Of a DNA stretch of 64,000 nt, positions 33,404 through 44,434 are shown in pieces. The notes beneath the pieces are model-generated. The model searched no databases. It was not told where the DNA came from and saw only the letters and a list, made by a program, of their open reading frames with translations. The stretch comes from Pythium myriotylum (taxonomy: Eukaryota > Oomycota > Peronosporomycetes > Pythiales > Pythiaceae). The stretch is from contig JALJCQ010000011.1 in the NCBI GenBank assembly GCA_023091665.1, positions 1,550,001-1,614,000 on the forward strand, read 5' to 3'. Each line of letters opens with the position of its first letter. Within the stretch, counting starts at the first letter, position 1. Made by a program: the position numbers and the translations under genes.

Positions 33404-35755
33404 TTAGGCCTGCGATGCCGCCATGTAGAGAGCCCACGCACGCGTGAGCCCGTCGTCCATTTTGGACTTCTGGAGCACCGCCATCGCCTTGGACTTGTCC
33501 ACGGTTGCGTAGTTTGAGTACAGCAGACTGAGCCACGCGTTCGATGTATCCTCCTTCGTCACGATATCGCTCTTGGCCAACACTTCATCCCACTCCTGCT
33601 GTACGAACGCCTTAGTGCGCACGAATTCGGTCATTGGCGAGATTGGGATCATCTGGATGCCGTGGATGCAATACTTCTCGGCGCTAAACCACGTCGCGTA
33701 GTCCACCTTGTTGTCAAAGAAGATGCCCGTGACCTTGTTCGGCTTGAAGTTGGGCGGGTGCACTGCGCTATTATCGTCGATGAGAAAGTACGTGCGGATC
33801 GCGTGCGCATTGACGCGCGCCATGAGTTTGCCGACCGTCTCCATACGCGCGTTCTTGGTAGCCTTACCGAGCAAGTACAGTCCGTATGAAAAGTTGATAT
33901 CCTCGGATGTGCTCTCCTGATCCTTGCCGTCGGCTAGTGGCGTCACCCCGTGCGAGTACGAGTGGCCACGGAACCAGTCGAATGAGCGAAAGCGCGGGAA
34001 GAACTGCTCATCGCTCTCGAAGTTCGCAACATCACGCGCCAGCAGTGTCGCCATTGTGTTCAGTCGTCCCAGCTCGGACCAAGTCGGGTCAAGAAAGTTG
34101 ATGATGGCGCTCGTGTGGATCCAGTAGCCGTAGTGGAAGTGGTGGTCGTTGTACATAGTGTTACCAAAGTCGGCCCCAAGATCATTCTTCACGAAGCCTT
34201 CCGAACTCACGATGCCACCGTAGACGCGATCGTACTGTAGCTTGTTGCTCCAAGAATTGTCCAGGAACGGTGCCATGACCTTGCGCAGCTTCGTTAAACA
34301 CGTGACAAGGAGAGATTTATCCTGTCCGACGATGGCGGCGTCGTTGGCCATGAGACAAAGCGACGCGTACTTCTGTGCAGCCTTTCCGTTGAAGTAGTAG
34401 CTGCCACCAGCAGGGATGGACCAGTCGGCTGCTTGGATGTCGCTCTTCAGTTGGTCGAGAATGCGCTGCTCCTGCACAACCTGGGGTGAGACCTTGCGTG
34501 CCGGGTAGAAGTCCTCGGCAATGGCCTGCGTCTCCTTGAATCGCCATGCTGAGTTGTACGAGACCACTCCCTGCAGTGCGCCTCGCGTCGTTGAATATGC
34601 CGTCATTCCTTCGATCGGCTGCCCCGTGGACGAATCCAGGGTCTGCACTTGATGCTTCATAGCGTAGTGGAGTAGGCCACTCGCACAGTTGCCTGCTGTT
34701 TTCCAGTTGAACGCGTAAGAGGAGTCGCTCTCGATGGCCACAGCTGCTCCTTCTACCACGCACGACTTGTACTTGTCTAGCGTCGGTACCCACGCGTCCT
34801 GGAGCGCCAGCGTCACTCGAAGTAGACCATCGAACGTACCCGAGCTTTTGAGCGTCGTCCCAGCTTCGACACTAAGCGTAATCGCCTTGTCACTCTGGCC
34901 ATCGCTCGCGAGCGCGTACAGGACCCACTTCTGGCCGCTGTTGTATACGATCTCGAACTTGGATGAGGTGACGGCTCCCAATCCGTCCACAGGACGTCCG
35001 TTGATACTCTGAATCGTCGCAGTCGACACGAGCTTCGGTGTGAGGCCACCTGAGTACATCGCTGAGACATAGGCCATGCCGCTCACAAGGTTCGTTTCCA
35101 TCTGCCCAGCGCCACTCTTGAGCTGAATCTTGACACCAATGTCGGCCCAGTCGACTACCTGAATTGTTGGTCGTGAGCCAAACTCGTTAGCCGAGAACAT
35201 GAACTCACGAATGATGCCGTGTGCGTAGTAGCGGTTAGCGTTCCCGTTGCCGGAGCTACCACCAGAAACGCGACTGCGGAACGGATAGCTGATCGCGAGG
35301 CCAAACGGTGCTGTATCAGCGACGAGTTGCAGCGCGTACGGGTTGGACCACACAGGCTGGATGGCCGAGCTCGTATCATGAGCAATGATATTGCCCCACC
35401 AGTTATTGGTTGGGATCGCGCGGCCCTTGACGTCAATGTACTTTGGCGGGGCAAAGTTCTTCATCGCATCCGTCGGTGGGATCAGTGACGCCGGTGGGGG
35501 TGCGGCAGGCGAACTGGACCCAGCGTTGACGACAATTGTGTCGTTTCCAACTGTGATGACTGGAGGCGAGTCACCTAGTCCGGGGCCAGCAATCACCGGC
35601 GAAGGTGCGGGCGTAGAACCGCGATCGCCGATCACGATGGAGCTGGAGTTCGCATCACGGGAGATCGTAATGTCCTGGGCGTTGACGGTGCTGGCAACGT
35701 CGTAACTCCACAAAGCCGCGAAGCTCAGTGCAGAGACGCAAATCGAAGGCTTCAT
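33404..35755 (-). CDS. Secreted endo-1,3-beta-glucanase, GH81 (second copy)
   Basis: Single exon, 783 residues. It has a signal peptide (MKPSICVSALSFAALWSYD...), then a 70-residue Ser/Pro/Gly linker absent from the other copy, then the GH81 domain. Catalytic features are intact: MYNDHHFHYGYW and KDQESTSEDIN. The GH81 at 15799-17976 is on the opposite strand 15 kb away. The two share long blocks around the active site but differ at the N-terminus, so this is an older duplication. Expected reaction: endo-hydrolysis of beta-1,3-glucan in the wall or apoplast. Confidence 0.95.
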   Translation of the reverse strand: MKPSICVSALSFAALWSYDVASTVNAQDITISRDANSSSIVIGDRGSTPAPSPVIAGPGLGDSPPVITVGNDTIVVNAGSSSPAAPPPASLIPPTDAMKNFAPPKYIDVKGRAIPTNNWWGNIIAHDTSSAIQPVWSNPYALQLVADTAPFGLAISYPFRSRVSGGSSGNGNANRYYAHGIIREFMFSANEFGSRPTIQVVDWADIGVKIQLKSGAGQMETNLVSGMAYVSAMYSGGLTPKLVSTATIQSINGRPVDGLGAVTSSKFEIVYNSGQKWVLYALASDGQSDKAITLSVEAGTTLKSSGTFDGLLRVTLALQDAWVPTLDKYKSCVVEGAAVAIESDSSYAFNWKTAGNCASGLLHYAMKHQVQTLDSSTGQPIEGMTAYSTTRGALQGVVSYNSAWRFKETQAIAEDFYPARKVSPQVVQEQRILDQLKSDIQAADWSIPAGGSYYFNGKAAQKYASLCLMANDAAIVGQDKSLLVTCLTKLRKVMAPFLDNSWSNKLQYDRVYGGIVSSEGFVKNDLGADFGNTMYNDHHFHYGYWIHTSAIINFLDPTWSELGRLNTMATLLARDVANFESDEQFFPRFRSFDWFRGHSYSHGVTPLADGKDQESTSEDINFSYGLYLLGKATKNARMETVGKLMARVNAHAIRTYFLIDDNSAVHPPNFKPNKVTGIFFDNKVDYATWFSAEKYCIHGIQMIPISPMTEFVRTKAFVQQEWDEVLAKSDIVTKEDTSNAWLSLLYSNYATVDKSKAMAVLQKSKMDDGLTRAWALYMAASQA

Positions 35756-36496
35756 CTTGATCGCAGTGTCGGGAGTGGAGGAAGAAAACCTGTAAGATGC
35801 TCGTTATGCTATCGAAAGCAAAAGCGCGAGTGAGGACTCTTGTTCTCGGAGTCATCCACACTTGCTTCTTGCTCCGTGAACTAGAATCGAGTCTCCAGAG
35901 CCAAACTCAACATCGGCAGCATTGACGGCCACCATTTTTGCGCACGTGTTGAGTTGAAGTGCGATCTGGGAAACGTGAGACCAAGTGCTGTTGTTCAACT
36001 GGCCTCAGAAGACACTGGGTTGGTTCATTTGGGCGTAGAATGAGGAAAGCGGAGGGAAACAACCAACACTTCTATAGTCGTTTGACTCGATGATTCACAG
36101 AAAAGCACCCCGCTTTTGCAGATCAACGTCTCAAAACGCTCCAGCTAGACAATACAGTACACTTTGAGGACCAAGCGCAAGTGGTCAAACTCGCCGGAAG
36201 TCTCAGATCCAACGCAAAACGCTCGTTGCAGTTCCAATTTTGTCGCGCGTCTGCGTTAGGGTCGTCACGAGTGTGTTTGAAGAGCATGCGACTTGGAAGT
36301 GCGTCACCGCGATCTTCGAAACTGATTCTGACGTGCTGCGTGACATGATGGTGCGCCAACGCGGCCGGCGGGTCCCGCAGTCGGACGAGGCGTAGTCCGA
36401 ATCGATGGGCTTCGGCGACGGCTTCTCACAGCAAGGCCAAAGCTGACTCTGGCCTGTCATTCGGGATGCTCGTGAAAACTCCATAAAATCACAGAA
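35756..36496. other. Intergenic, 741 bp
   Basis: Upstream region of the second GH81 and 3' side of the small gene at 36497. Nothing recognisable. Short frames at 36123-36484 on the minus strand lack family features. Confidence 0.45.
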
Positions 36497-37202
36497 TCAC
36501 GGAGGTATTGCATCCCCGTCGACCACTTTCGCACCACAGCGCGTTGGCGTAGCAGTGTATTGTCGCGCGTGCGCATGAAGCACGCCACCACTCAATTGCC
36601 ACGCGAGGCACTCGCGCGAGGGCAACAGTGCAACGAGCTCTGGTAAATGAACGAACTCGGCCTGCAGCAACGTTGCATCATTCGAGAAGGCTCACGTGCG
36701 AGCAAGTCGTGGAGAGCAGCATTGGAGAACAGAGGTACTTTGGCGCCCTCACCTGTTTCGCAAGATCCTGGACGTTGACCAAATCCACGACAGCTTGTAT
36801 CGAGTTGTGAAACTCCCACTCAGGTGGATCGTAGAACGCCGGCCTGACGTCGTAAACCAAAACAGAGGTAACCGCTTTCTCTTGATGTGAGAGCTGTCGG
36901 TTCATCTCTTCGAGGGAGAACTTGCTGCGGGAGCTGCATTGGTGTGATACGAGCGCCTAGAGGCGACCATTCCTTCGAGTCTTCGGAGCAGGCAATCAAC
37001 GCGTAGCGTTCACAACGGCAAACAACTGGGTCATGACTAGGATCGTCTCGTTCATATCAGATTGCTCCCAAACGTGCCGGTGCCCCAGTCGGGAATAATT
37101 TCCACGAGCCCCCATTGAATCAGTCTCTGCTACGAGCGAGTTGTCTCGCGTTGTAATTTTCTCTTTGTGCAAGTCCTCAGCTAGGGAAGACCCGTGGACC
37201 AT
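36497..37202 (-). CDS. Putative three-exon gene of unknown function, 185 residues
   Basis: No single long open frame marks it. Three exons fit together in phase 0: 37014-37202, 36753-36956 and 36497-36661, with GT..AG introns of 57 and 91 bp. The product has protein-like composition: VTSVLVYDVRPAFYDPPEWEF and QAVVDLVNVQDLAKQ in exon 2, then EFVHLPELVALLPSRECLAW in exon 3. I do not recognise the family. The first exon is the least certain. Upstream at about 37205-37310 another protein-like stretch (WCDSQKEEFIEQCEQDDCE) may be a further exon, but I could not join it in phase. A decaying pseudogene is the alternative. Confidence 0.45.
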
Positions 37203-37828
37203 CACACCTCGCAGTCGTCTTGCTCGCACTGCTCAATGAACTCTTCCTTTTGTGAGTCGCACCAGACGGTAGCATGTTGTATGACTCGGTGCCATGGTTG
37301 TCCTCCTCAGTGGTAATCCCTGAGTGAAGAGCCCTTCATCATTTAGCGCTTCATCATTTCATCATACGAACAAGACCAACACCGCTTTGCCTGGATCCCA
37401 CCCCCTCCATGTGTCTACATACTCACCAATAGTTACCCACGCGCTCGCTCTGTGCGAACATGGTCGATGCTTCGTTGATCTGGCCAGCGAGCCTGAGCGA
37501 CCATGGAAAACACAAACTTAAAAACACACACCTGTCCGTAGCTTCTCGGTGGGCCAGTCTGGAGACGATGGAAACGCTACTGCTTGGAAAGAGCGAGACA
37601 AGATTTCGTGGGTCGACGCGCGTGCTCCATGCCGCCATGAACGGAGGATCGTTTCTTCCCTGTGCAAACTCGCTGCTCTTGTCTGGTGTAGCCATCACGA
37701 CGGTACCTCTCGTTTTCGGGCAAGTTCTCCATTTTGCACCCTCTTCTATGAAGATCTCCTGGTACAGTCCACCCCTCCAACAGAGAGCCGTTGACGCGCG
37801 AACACGAGCGCGAGCGCAATTGGCGAGC
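37203..37828. other. Intergenic between divergent genes
   Basis: 626 bp. It contains the protein-like segment mentioned for the gene at 36497, and the promoter of the LYR/ApaG gene. The in-frame extension upstream of 37829 is open but lacks conserved character. Confidence 0.4.
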
Positions 37829-38825
37829 ATGACCAAGGCGAGCACGGTCAGGGCCATCTACAAGTGCCTCCTGCGCGACGCCACCGACCTCCAGTGCACG
37901 CCGCAGTTCCGTCTGCGCAACGCGCTTCGGGTCGAGCTGTGGGGCCACGGCTTCTACGTCCACCCACGCACGGTCTCAGTTGGTACGGACCCCGACGAGC
38001 CCGTCCGCATCCGATCGCTCCAAGACTTCCACGATGCTCGCGAACGGGGCTTCCGATTTGAAGACCATTTCGAGAGCGTGCCGGAGATCGTGCGGCAGAG
38101 CTTTCGAGCGAATCGCCACGAGTCGGATCCAGCTGTGATTGAAGCCAAGCTCGATGACGCGATTGTGTCAGTGGGGGGTTGAGGATGGAAAGCGGCGTGG
38201 CAGCCGCGGCTGACAAATGTCTTGGTTGTGACTCAACAGTGCCTTGCAAGAAGTGTCGACTCAACTTTTGCTGGCACAGTGTTCCAGTGGTACGTGGGCT
38301 TTTTGGTTGTCAGCGAGAATTCCACTGTTGCTGACGCTCAAGTCGACAGTGACCAAGACCAACGGCGTTCGCATTGAAGCCACGAGCCAGTTCGTGCCGA
38401 ACTTCTCTAGCCCAGAGTCCAACTTGTTCCGCTTCACGTATCGCGTCACCATCACGAACGAGAGTATGTCCACTCTGTGCTCGATCGCTGATGCTACCAC
38501 AGTTCTCATTACTTCCTGCGACATAGATGCTGATGCAACCGTCCAGATCACGGGCCGACAGTTGACTTTCATGAGTGAACGAGGTCAGCGGATTTTCCTA
38601 CCTCGGAATTCTCCTGGAATTGTCGGCAACACACCGGTATTGCAGCCGGGCCAATCGTTTGAGTACGGCAGCGGTGTGGACATCGACTCTCCTCGTGGCT
38701 ACGTCACAGGCTGTCTTCACACTGTGCGACGAGGTCCCAACCAGTTTGGAGACGACGAAGATACTTTCGACGCGTTCATTTCCAAGTTTCATCTGATTGC
38801 TCCTGGTTTCGAGAGTAAGCGATAG
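37829..38825 (+). CDS. LYR-like / ApaG-domain fusion protein, 266 residues
   Basis: Four exons: 37829-38166, 38240-38289, 38350-38463 and 38527-38825 (801 nt). The N-terminal 115 residues look like a complex-I LYR-family helical bundle (STVRAIYKCLLRDATDL, FRLRNALRVELWGHG). The C-terminal 130 residues are a clear ApaG domain: FRFTYRVTITNE, QLTFMSERGQRI, GIVGNTPVLQPGQSFEYGSG. ApaG is an immunoglobulin-like fold of unknown biochemical role, found in bacteria and in eukaryotic FBXO3 and POLDIP2. The splice from 38166 (donor GTCAGT) to 38240 merges what would otherwise be two genes separated by 2 bp. The third intron (63 nt) has no stop and a multiple of three, so retained transcripts stay open. 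ApaG is certain; the LYR assignment and the fusion are moderate. Confidence 0.7.
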
Positions 38826-38915
38826 AGACAGAGAGGGTAGTGTAGACTAAGCCTCCAGCCAAGGAACAGTAGAGTTCATGTTACGAACACGAAGTAAGTT
38901 CTGCCCTGGACGAAC

Positions 38916-40932
38916 TTATTCGACGAGCGCATGGTACGTGGGGGAGTACATCTTGGAGGCGATGAAATCCTCCAGACTCGCGCCACGGCGGATCTTCGGT
39001 CGGAAGCCAGCGATCTCATCGTCCAGCGCGACCTTCATGACGGCCGTCGCGACCTTGAGCGACACGTGGCGGATGTTGTTCACAGATGGGAAGACTCGGC
39101 CGCTGGCGACTTCCTCTTCGGTCATGCACTGCGAAAGCGCCTTGGCCGCGGCGTAGAGCATGCGGTCGGTCACACGAGCCGACTCGCTGACCGTACACGC
39201 AAGGCCGACGCCGGGGAAGATGAACATGTTGTTGCACTGGCTCACCGCGTACGTCTTGCCGTTGTACTCAACAGGTGGGAACGGGCTGCCACTCGCGAAC
39301 ACACAGCGACCCTCGGTCCACTCGTATGCCTGCTGGGCCGTGCACTCCGCGACGGACGTCGGGTTGGATAGCGGGAAGATGATCGGCATCTTGACGTGCT
39401 TAGCCATCTCTTCCACCGCTTCTTGCGTGAACGCGCCGCGGGCAGCACTCAAGCCCATCAGCATCGTCGGCTTGACACTCTTGATGACATCAACGAGGCT
39501 CATCTTGTCGTCCAGATCCGAGCGGGCAAAATACTTCTGTCCCGAGTTCAGACCCGAGCGCGACGCGCCCATGAGTCCGTGCTGGTCGAGCACATAGAAT
39601 CGCTCGCGAGCTTCATCCGCGTTGAGTCCTTCACGGAGCATACCCTGGAGCAACGTCGTAGCCACACCCAAACCGGCGCTGCCCGCACCGAGGATGACAA
39701 TTCGCTGGTCTTTGAGGGGAACGTCGACGCGCGCGCAGGCGCTAAGCGCACCGGCCAACACTGTCGCCCCGGTACCCTGGATGTCATCGTTGAAGCAGAG
39801 CTGCTTGAGACGGTACGCGTTGAGCACATCGGCAGCGTGGTCACTCGAGAAGTCCTCGAACTGGACAAGCGCCTTGGGCCAGCGGTGGCGCACGGCTCGC
39901 ATGAATTCGTCGACCATGCCCCAGAAGGCCTCGCCGGTGAGACGCGGGTGCTGCATGCCCAAGTAGTACGGGTCTTCGAGCAGCGTCTTGTTGTTCGTAC
40001 CGGTGTCCAGCATCACGGGAAGCACCTTGCGTGGGTCAATGCCACCCGCAGCAGTGTACAGCGCGAGTTTACCAATCGGAATACCCATGCCGTTGACACC
40101 GAGATCGCCAAGACCGAGGATGCGGCTGCCATCGGTCACGACAATAACCTCGACGTCGTCGCACGGCCAGTTGTGCACCATGGCACCGAACTGGCCGCGG
40201 TCTTCGCTGCTGAAGAACATGCCGCGCGGACGACGGAACATCGAGCCGAACTTCTGGCACGCGAGGCCTACCGTCGGGGTGTACACAACCGGAGCTGTAG
40301 AGACACGCTCCCGTCAGATGGTCAATTCGCCCCAAGCAGAATTTCACAGTGCGAGTTAACATACCCATCTCCTCCATGTGCTTGATGAGGAGGCTGAAAA
40401 AGAGCGTCTCATTACGGTTGTGGAGATCCATGAGGAAGACATTCTTGCGGAGCGGGTCGGCCTCCTGCGAGAAGATCTCGTAGATCTTGGCGAGCTGCAC
40501 CTCCATGTTGAGACGGCGCGGCGGCACGAGTCCTCGCAGACCTACAAACGCACCACATCAGCAAACGGGACTCGTGTCGTCCTCCCAAGCACGCGGCAGT
40601 CGCACCAAGGCGGTCGCGCTCGACCATCTTGAATCCCGTGCCCTTGTTGTAGAGCGGGTCGTGGATCTGTGTTTGGCGCACAAACCCACAGAATCGCCCG
40701 TTCGTTAGTCCGCGTCCGTCTGCCTCGCGTCGGCGGCACGTCCACTCACAATGCTGATGCCCTTCTTGCCCGTCTTGATCGGCGGGTTGTACTTCTTGAG
40801 CTTGTTGATCTGCTTGTAGTAGGGCTCGGCGGCCTCCTCTTCCTCCTTGCTCGGCGGCACGGTCTCGCTGAAGAAGCGGACGGCCGAGGGGCGCGCGGCG
40901 GCGCGGCGGAGCGATCGGGTGGTGCGCAGCAT
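38916..40932 (-). CDS. NAD(P)-dependent malic enzyme, mitochondrial
   Basis: Four exons: 40750-40932, 40606-40666, 40365-40541 and 38916-40294. They give 599 residues, the usual length for eukaryotic malic enzyme. The N-terminus (MLRTTRSLRRAAARPSAVRFF) is an arginine-rich, acid-poor mitochondrial transit peptide. Conserved blocks: RGLVPPRRLNME, VVYTPTVGLACQ, VTDGSRILGLGDLGVNGMGIPIGKL (metal and malate site), FEDFSSDHAADVL, NDDIQGT, and the dinucleotide fold GAGSAGLGVA. The reaction is oxidative decarboxylation of malate to pyruvate. Cofactor preference cannot be settled by eye. It is divergent from villin, with about 460 bp between starts. Confidence 0.95.
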
Positions 40933-41391
40933 GGCGGCGACACGAGGCGAATGCGCGAGTGGGCGGGCGCTGCTTGGTGGGTGTTCGTCCGCAGAGCCGG
41001 CGCGCGCCTTCTTCAAGCAACTGCCGTGTCTCTGCGCGTGGTCACCACACGTCGGGGTGATGCCGATGATGCGCATTCACACGCCGCCTCCCCATTGGGC
41101 CGAGCAGCTCCAGCGGCTCGATCTGTAACGATCGGCATGACTGTGGGGCTAGATACGTAATTTTCGCACTTGCATCTCAGGGATACGCGTCCACGCTGGC
41201 TTGATCGGCTCGTTGATTGGTCGAATGCCGTCCTTCTTGCGTTGGATTGGTGGAAAGACCGTCTTCCTGATTCGGGTGGGTCCGCGAACCCGCGGGGAAT
41301 CTGGGTTCATGCCAACTTGACCTTGAGCTGAACGGATCCTCATTCGACGCTTTGGCGTGTCACGAAGATCTCCTCTCTCTCGACGACCAGC
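40933..41391. promoter_or_regulatory. Divergent promoter, malic enzyme / villin
   Basis: Holds two ATTGGTNGAAA-type boxes 30 bp apart, 41216-41226 (ATTGGTCGAAT) and 41246-41256 (ATTGGTGGAAA), both pointing to villin. Also holds GATTCGGGTGGGTCCG at 41269-41284. The same 16-mer occurs at 29602-29617, ahead of the USP gene. Confidence 0.5.
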
Positions 41392-44140
41392 ATGTCCGCC
41401 GTGGACCCGGCCTTCGCCAACGCGGGCCAGCAGGACGGGCTCGAGGCCTGGCGCATCGAGAAGCTCCAGCCCGTGCGCGTGCCCCACGACCAGCTCGGCA
41501 AGCTCTACACGGGCGACAGCTACATCTACCTGCGCACGACCAAGTCGGCCTCGGGGTACGCGGGCCGGTCCCCTTTGCCTTCTGCAATGTGAAGCAATCC
41601 ACTGACTGGTGTCTGTGTGTCTGTGTATCTCGTTCTCGCGATGTAGTGGCGTGTCCTGGAACATCCACTTCTGGCTCGGCAAGGAGACGTCCCAGGATGA
41701 GAGCGGCGTCGCCGCGTACAAGGCCGTCGAGCTCGACGAGTCGCTCGGCGGCGGACCCGTGCAGTACCGCGAGTGCCAGGGCCATGAGTCGGTGAGGAGT
41801 TGCTGGTGGCAGCGATCCGTGTGGTTGGTTAATCGATTGAATGACTGGCTCGTCTTTGTGGTGGTCTCCAGGAGCTCTTCCTGTCCTACTTCAAGAAGAC
41901 CGGCATCGAGTACTTGGAAGGCGGCGTGGCCAGCGGCTTCAACACGGTCACGCGCGACGAGTTCCCGACGCGCCTCTTCCAGGTCAAGGGCAAGCGCACG
42001 GTGCGCGTCACGCAAGTGCCGATCAAGAGCTCCTCGCTCACGGTCGACGACGTGTACGTGCTCGACGCTGGCCTCGAGCTCTACGTGTTCAACGGCAAGG
42101 ATGCCAACCGCCAGGAGAAGGCCAAGGCCCTCGAGTTTGTGCGCAAGCTCAACAACGACGGGCGCGGTGGCCGCGCCAACATTACGTTCCTCGACGAGGA
42201 CCCGAAGAACGCGGGCTTCTGGGACACGCTTGGCGGCTACACTGAGGTCACACGCGTGGGCGAGTCGGACGAAGCGTTCGAGAAGTCAGTCAAGAAGCGC
42301 ACGACTGTGCTCCACGTGAGCGATGCCGACAGCGACCTCCAGGTCGAGGACGTGACGCCGTCGAGTGGTGTGCTGACCAAGGACATTCTCAAGACTGAGG
42401 ACGTGTTCATCGTCGACGTCGGTGAGGTTGTCTATGTCTGGGTGGGCAAGGGCGCCTCGAGTGGCGAGCGCAAGAATGCCATCGGCATCGCAACCAAGTA
42501 CCTCCACAAGCACGGCCGTCCTTCTGAGACGCCGATCACGCGTGTGGTCGAGAGTGGCGAGCCTCCAGTGTTCAAGGCCCTCTTCAAAGCTTGGACTCCG
42601 CCCAAGCTGCTTGAGTTCGGCCGTCAGCCGAGCAGCATCCCGTCGGCGTCGCAACGTCAGCTGGACGTCAACGCGCTTGTCAAGTCGCTGCAGACCTCAG
42701 AGGATGATCTCGGCGCGGACCCGAGCCAGGACGGCAACCACGACGTCAAGATCTGGCGAATTGAGAACATGGAGAAGGTTGAAGTCCCGGAAGCCCAGTA
42801 CGGCCAGTTCTACGGTGGCGACAGCTACATCGTGCTTCACACGATTTCGCCCCCCAGCGGTAAGCAGACCCACGTGATCTACTTCTGGCAGGGACGCACG
42901 TCGTCGACGGACGAGAAGGGTGCCGCTGCACTTCTGGCGACTAAGCTGGACGACGAGATGGGTGGCTCACCCGTCCAGGTGCGCGTCATCCAGGGCAAGG
43001 AACCTGCCCACTTCCGCGCGCTCTTCCGTGGCAAGCTGATCATCCACGCAGGTGGCAAGGCTAGCGGGTTCGCGAACCGTGACGATACGGATTCTTACGA
43101 CACTGATGGTGTGTCGCTCTACCACGTCAAGGGCACCAAGGCCGAAAACACTGTGGCGTCGCAGGTTGATGAGGTTGCCTCGAACTTGAACTCGGGAGAT
43201 TGCTTCGTGCTCGTGACCCCGCAGACCGTGTTCGAGTGGCAGGGATCTGGTAGCAGTGACGCTGAGCGCGCGATCGCGCACAGCATCGCTGATGTCCTGC
43301 GCAAGAACCGTGAGAGCGTCGAGGTCCAGGAAGGCAGCGAGTCGGATGAGTTCTGGGGCTTCCTTGGTGGCAAGGCACCGTACCCGCAGCAGAAGTCAGG
43401 CTTCGAGTGCCCGCACGAGCCGCGCCTCTTCCACTGCTCCAACTCATACGGCTACTTCCACGCCGAGGAGATTTTCAACTTTGCGCAGGACGATCTCAAC
43501 GTCGACGACGTCTTCCTCTTGGATACGTACACGTCGCTGTACATCTGGATTGGCAAGGGTGCGAACGAGGCTGAGAAGCGCGAGGTACATAAGCTCGCCG
43601 ACGAATACCTGGCTGCAGCCCAGGGTGACGGCCGTGGCCATGGCACCCCAGTCATCACGGTGCAGTGCGGCAACGAACCGGCGATGTTCACGAGCAACTT
43701 CTTGGCGTGGGACAAGGCCTTCTTCGAGCAGAACGAGTTCGTGGATCCGTACGAGGCCCGCCTGCAGAAACTCAAGGAGGAGGAGAAGAACCGCCCCAAG
43801 GATGCTATCGGCACGATCACCAGCGACTCTTTCCGCAAGCCGGCCGCGGCTGCCGCTCCTCCTCCGCCGGCGCCCATCCAGGCCTCGGGCGGTGCCAACC
43901 AGACGTACACGTACGAGCAGCTACTCGCTGGTGTCGAAGGCATTGACATCACCTGCCGCGAGGTGAGTTCTTTCTGGTGCTGTCAGGAGCTGAGTCATGG
44001 ACTAACGTTGTATTTGACAATTGCAGACATACCTGTCGGACGCCGAGTTCGTCACGGTCGTGGGCATGAGCAAGAGCGAGTTCGCCGGGCTCCCCAAGTG
44101 GAAACAGCAGGCCAAGAAGAAGGAGCTCAACCTCTTCTAG
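41392..44140 (+). CDS. Villin/gelsolin-family actin-binding protein with headpiece
   Basis: Four exons: 41392-41555, 41647-41791, 41872-43962 and 44027-44140, 837 residues. Six gelsolin repeats are arranged in two triplets. The first of each triplet is alike: [28 protein letters not shown] and [28 protein letters not shown], each followed by [13 protein letters not shown] or [14 protein letters not shown] proline/alanine linker precedes a C-terminal villin headpiece ([19 protein letters not shown]) with the terminal hydrophobic and lysine pattern that binds F-actin. The last intron separates the headpiece. Predicted role: calcium-regulated actin severing, capping and bundling in hyphal tips. 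Confidence 0.95.
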
Positions 44141-44434
44141 GCGAGTCTCGACCCCCCAAGTTTCATGATTGCGAGAACGACTGAAAAATGCCCGTGATGA
44201 CCTCTCACTACAGTAGCGCGTGTGCATTGGGTCGTCCTCTCTTCAGCCGTAACGTAACTAAACTACCATCACCACCTCATCTTGCTCTTTGTCTCTACTT
44301 CAACATCCTTCACGTCGTATTTAGTGCGGTTTCTACTGTCCGCCCGGTCGATACGTCATCTCTGTTTGGTGACGACACCTTCTGAAGAGCTCCGATCCTC
44401 ATCAGCTCCCGACTCTCCCCCCACCTGCGCGACC

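Noticed and set aside
36960..37030. Protein-like frame RYALIACSEDSKEWSPLGAR on the minus strand
   Set aside because: It overlaps what I call an intron, is one base out of frame with the next exon, and would need a frameshift. The intron model keeps phase on both sides.
38185..38289. Separate first exon for a stand-alone ApaG gene starting at 38185
   Set aside because: It can be spliced in phase to 38343, but its Cys-rich text does not fit ApaG N-termini. The fusion model gives better joins (GTACGT donor, GACAG acceptor). Kept as the alternative.
39396..40385. 329-codon plus-strand frame
   Set aside because: Antisense shadow of malic enzyme, which is unmistakable on the other strand.
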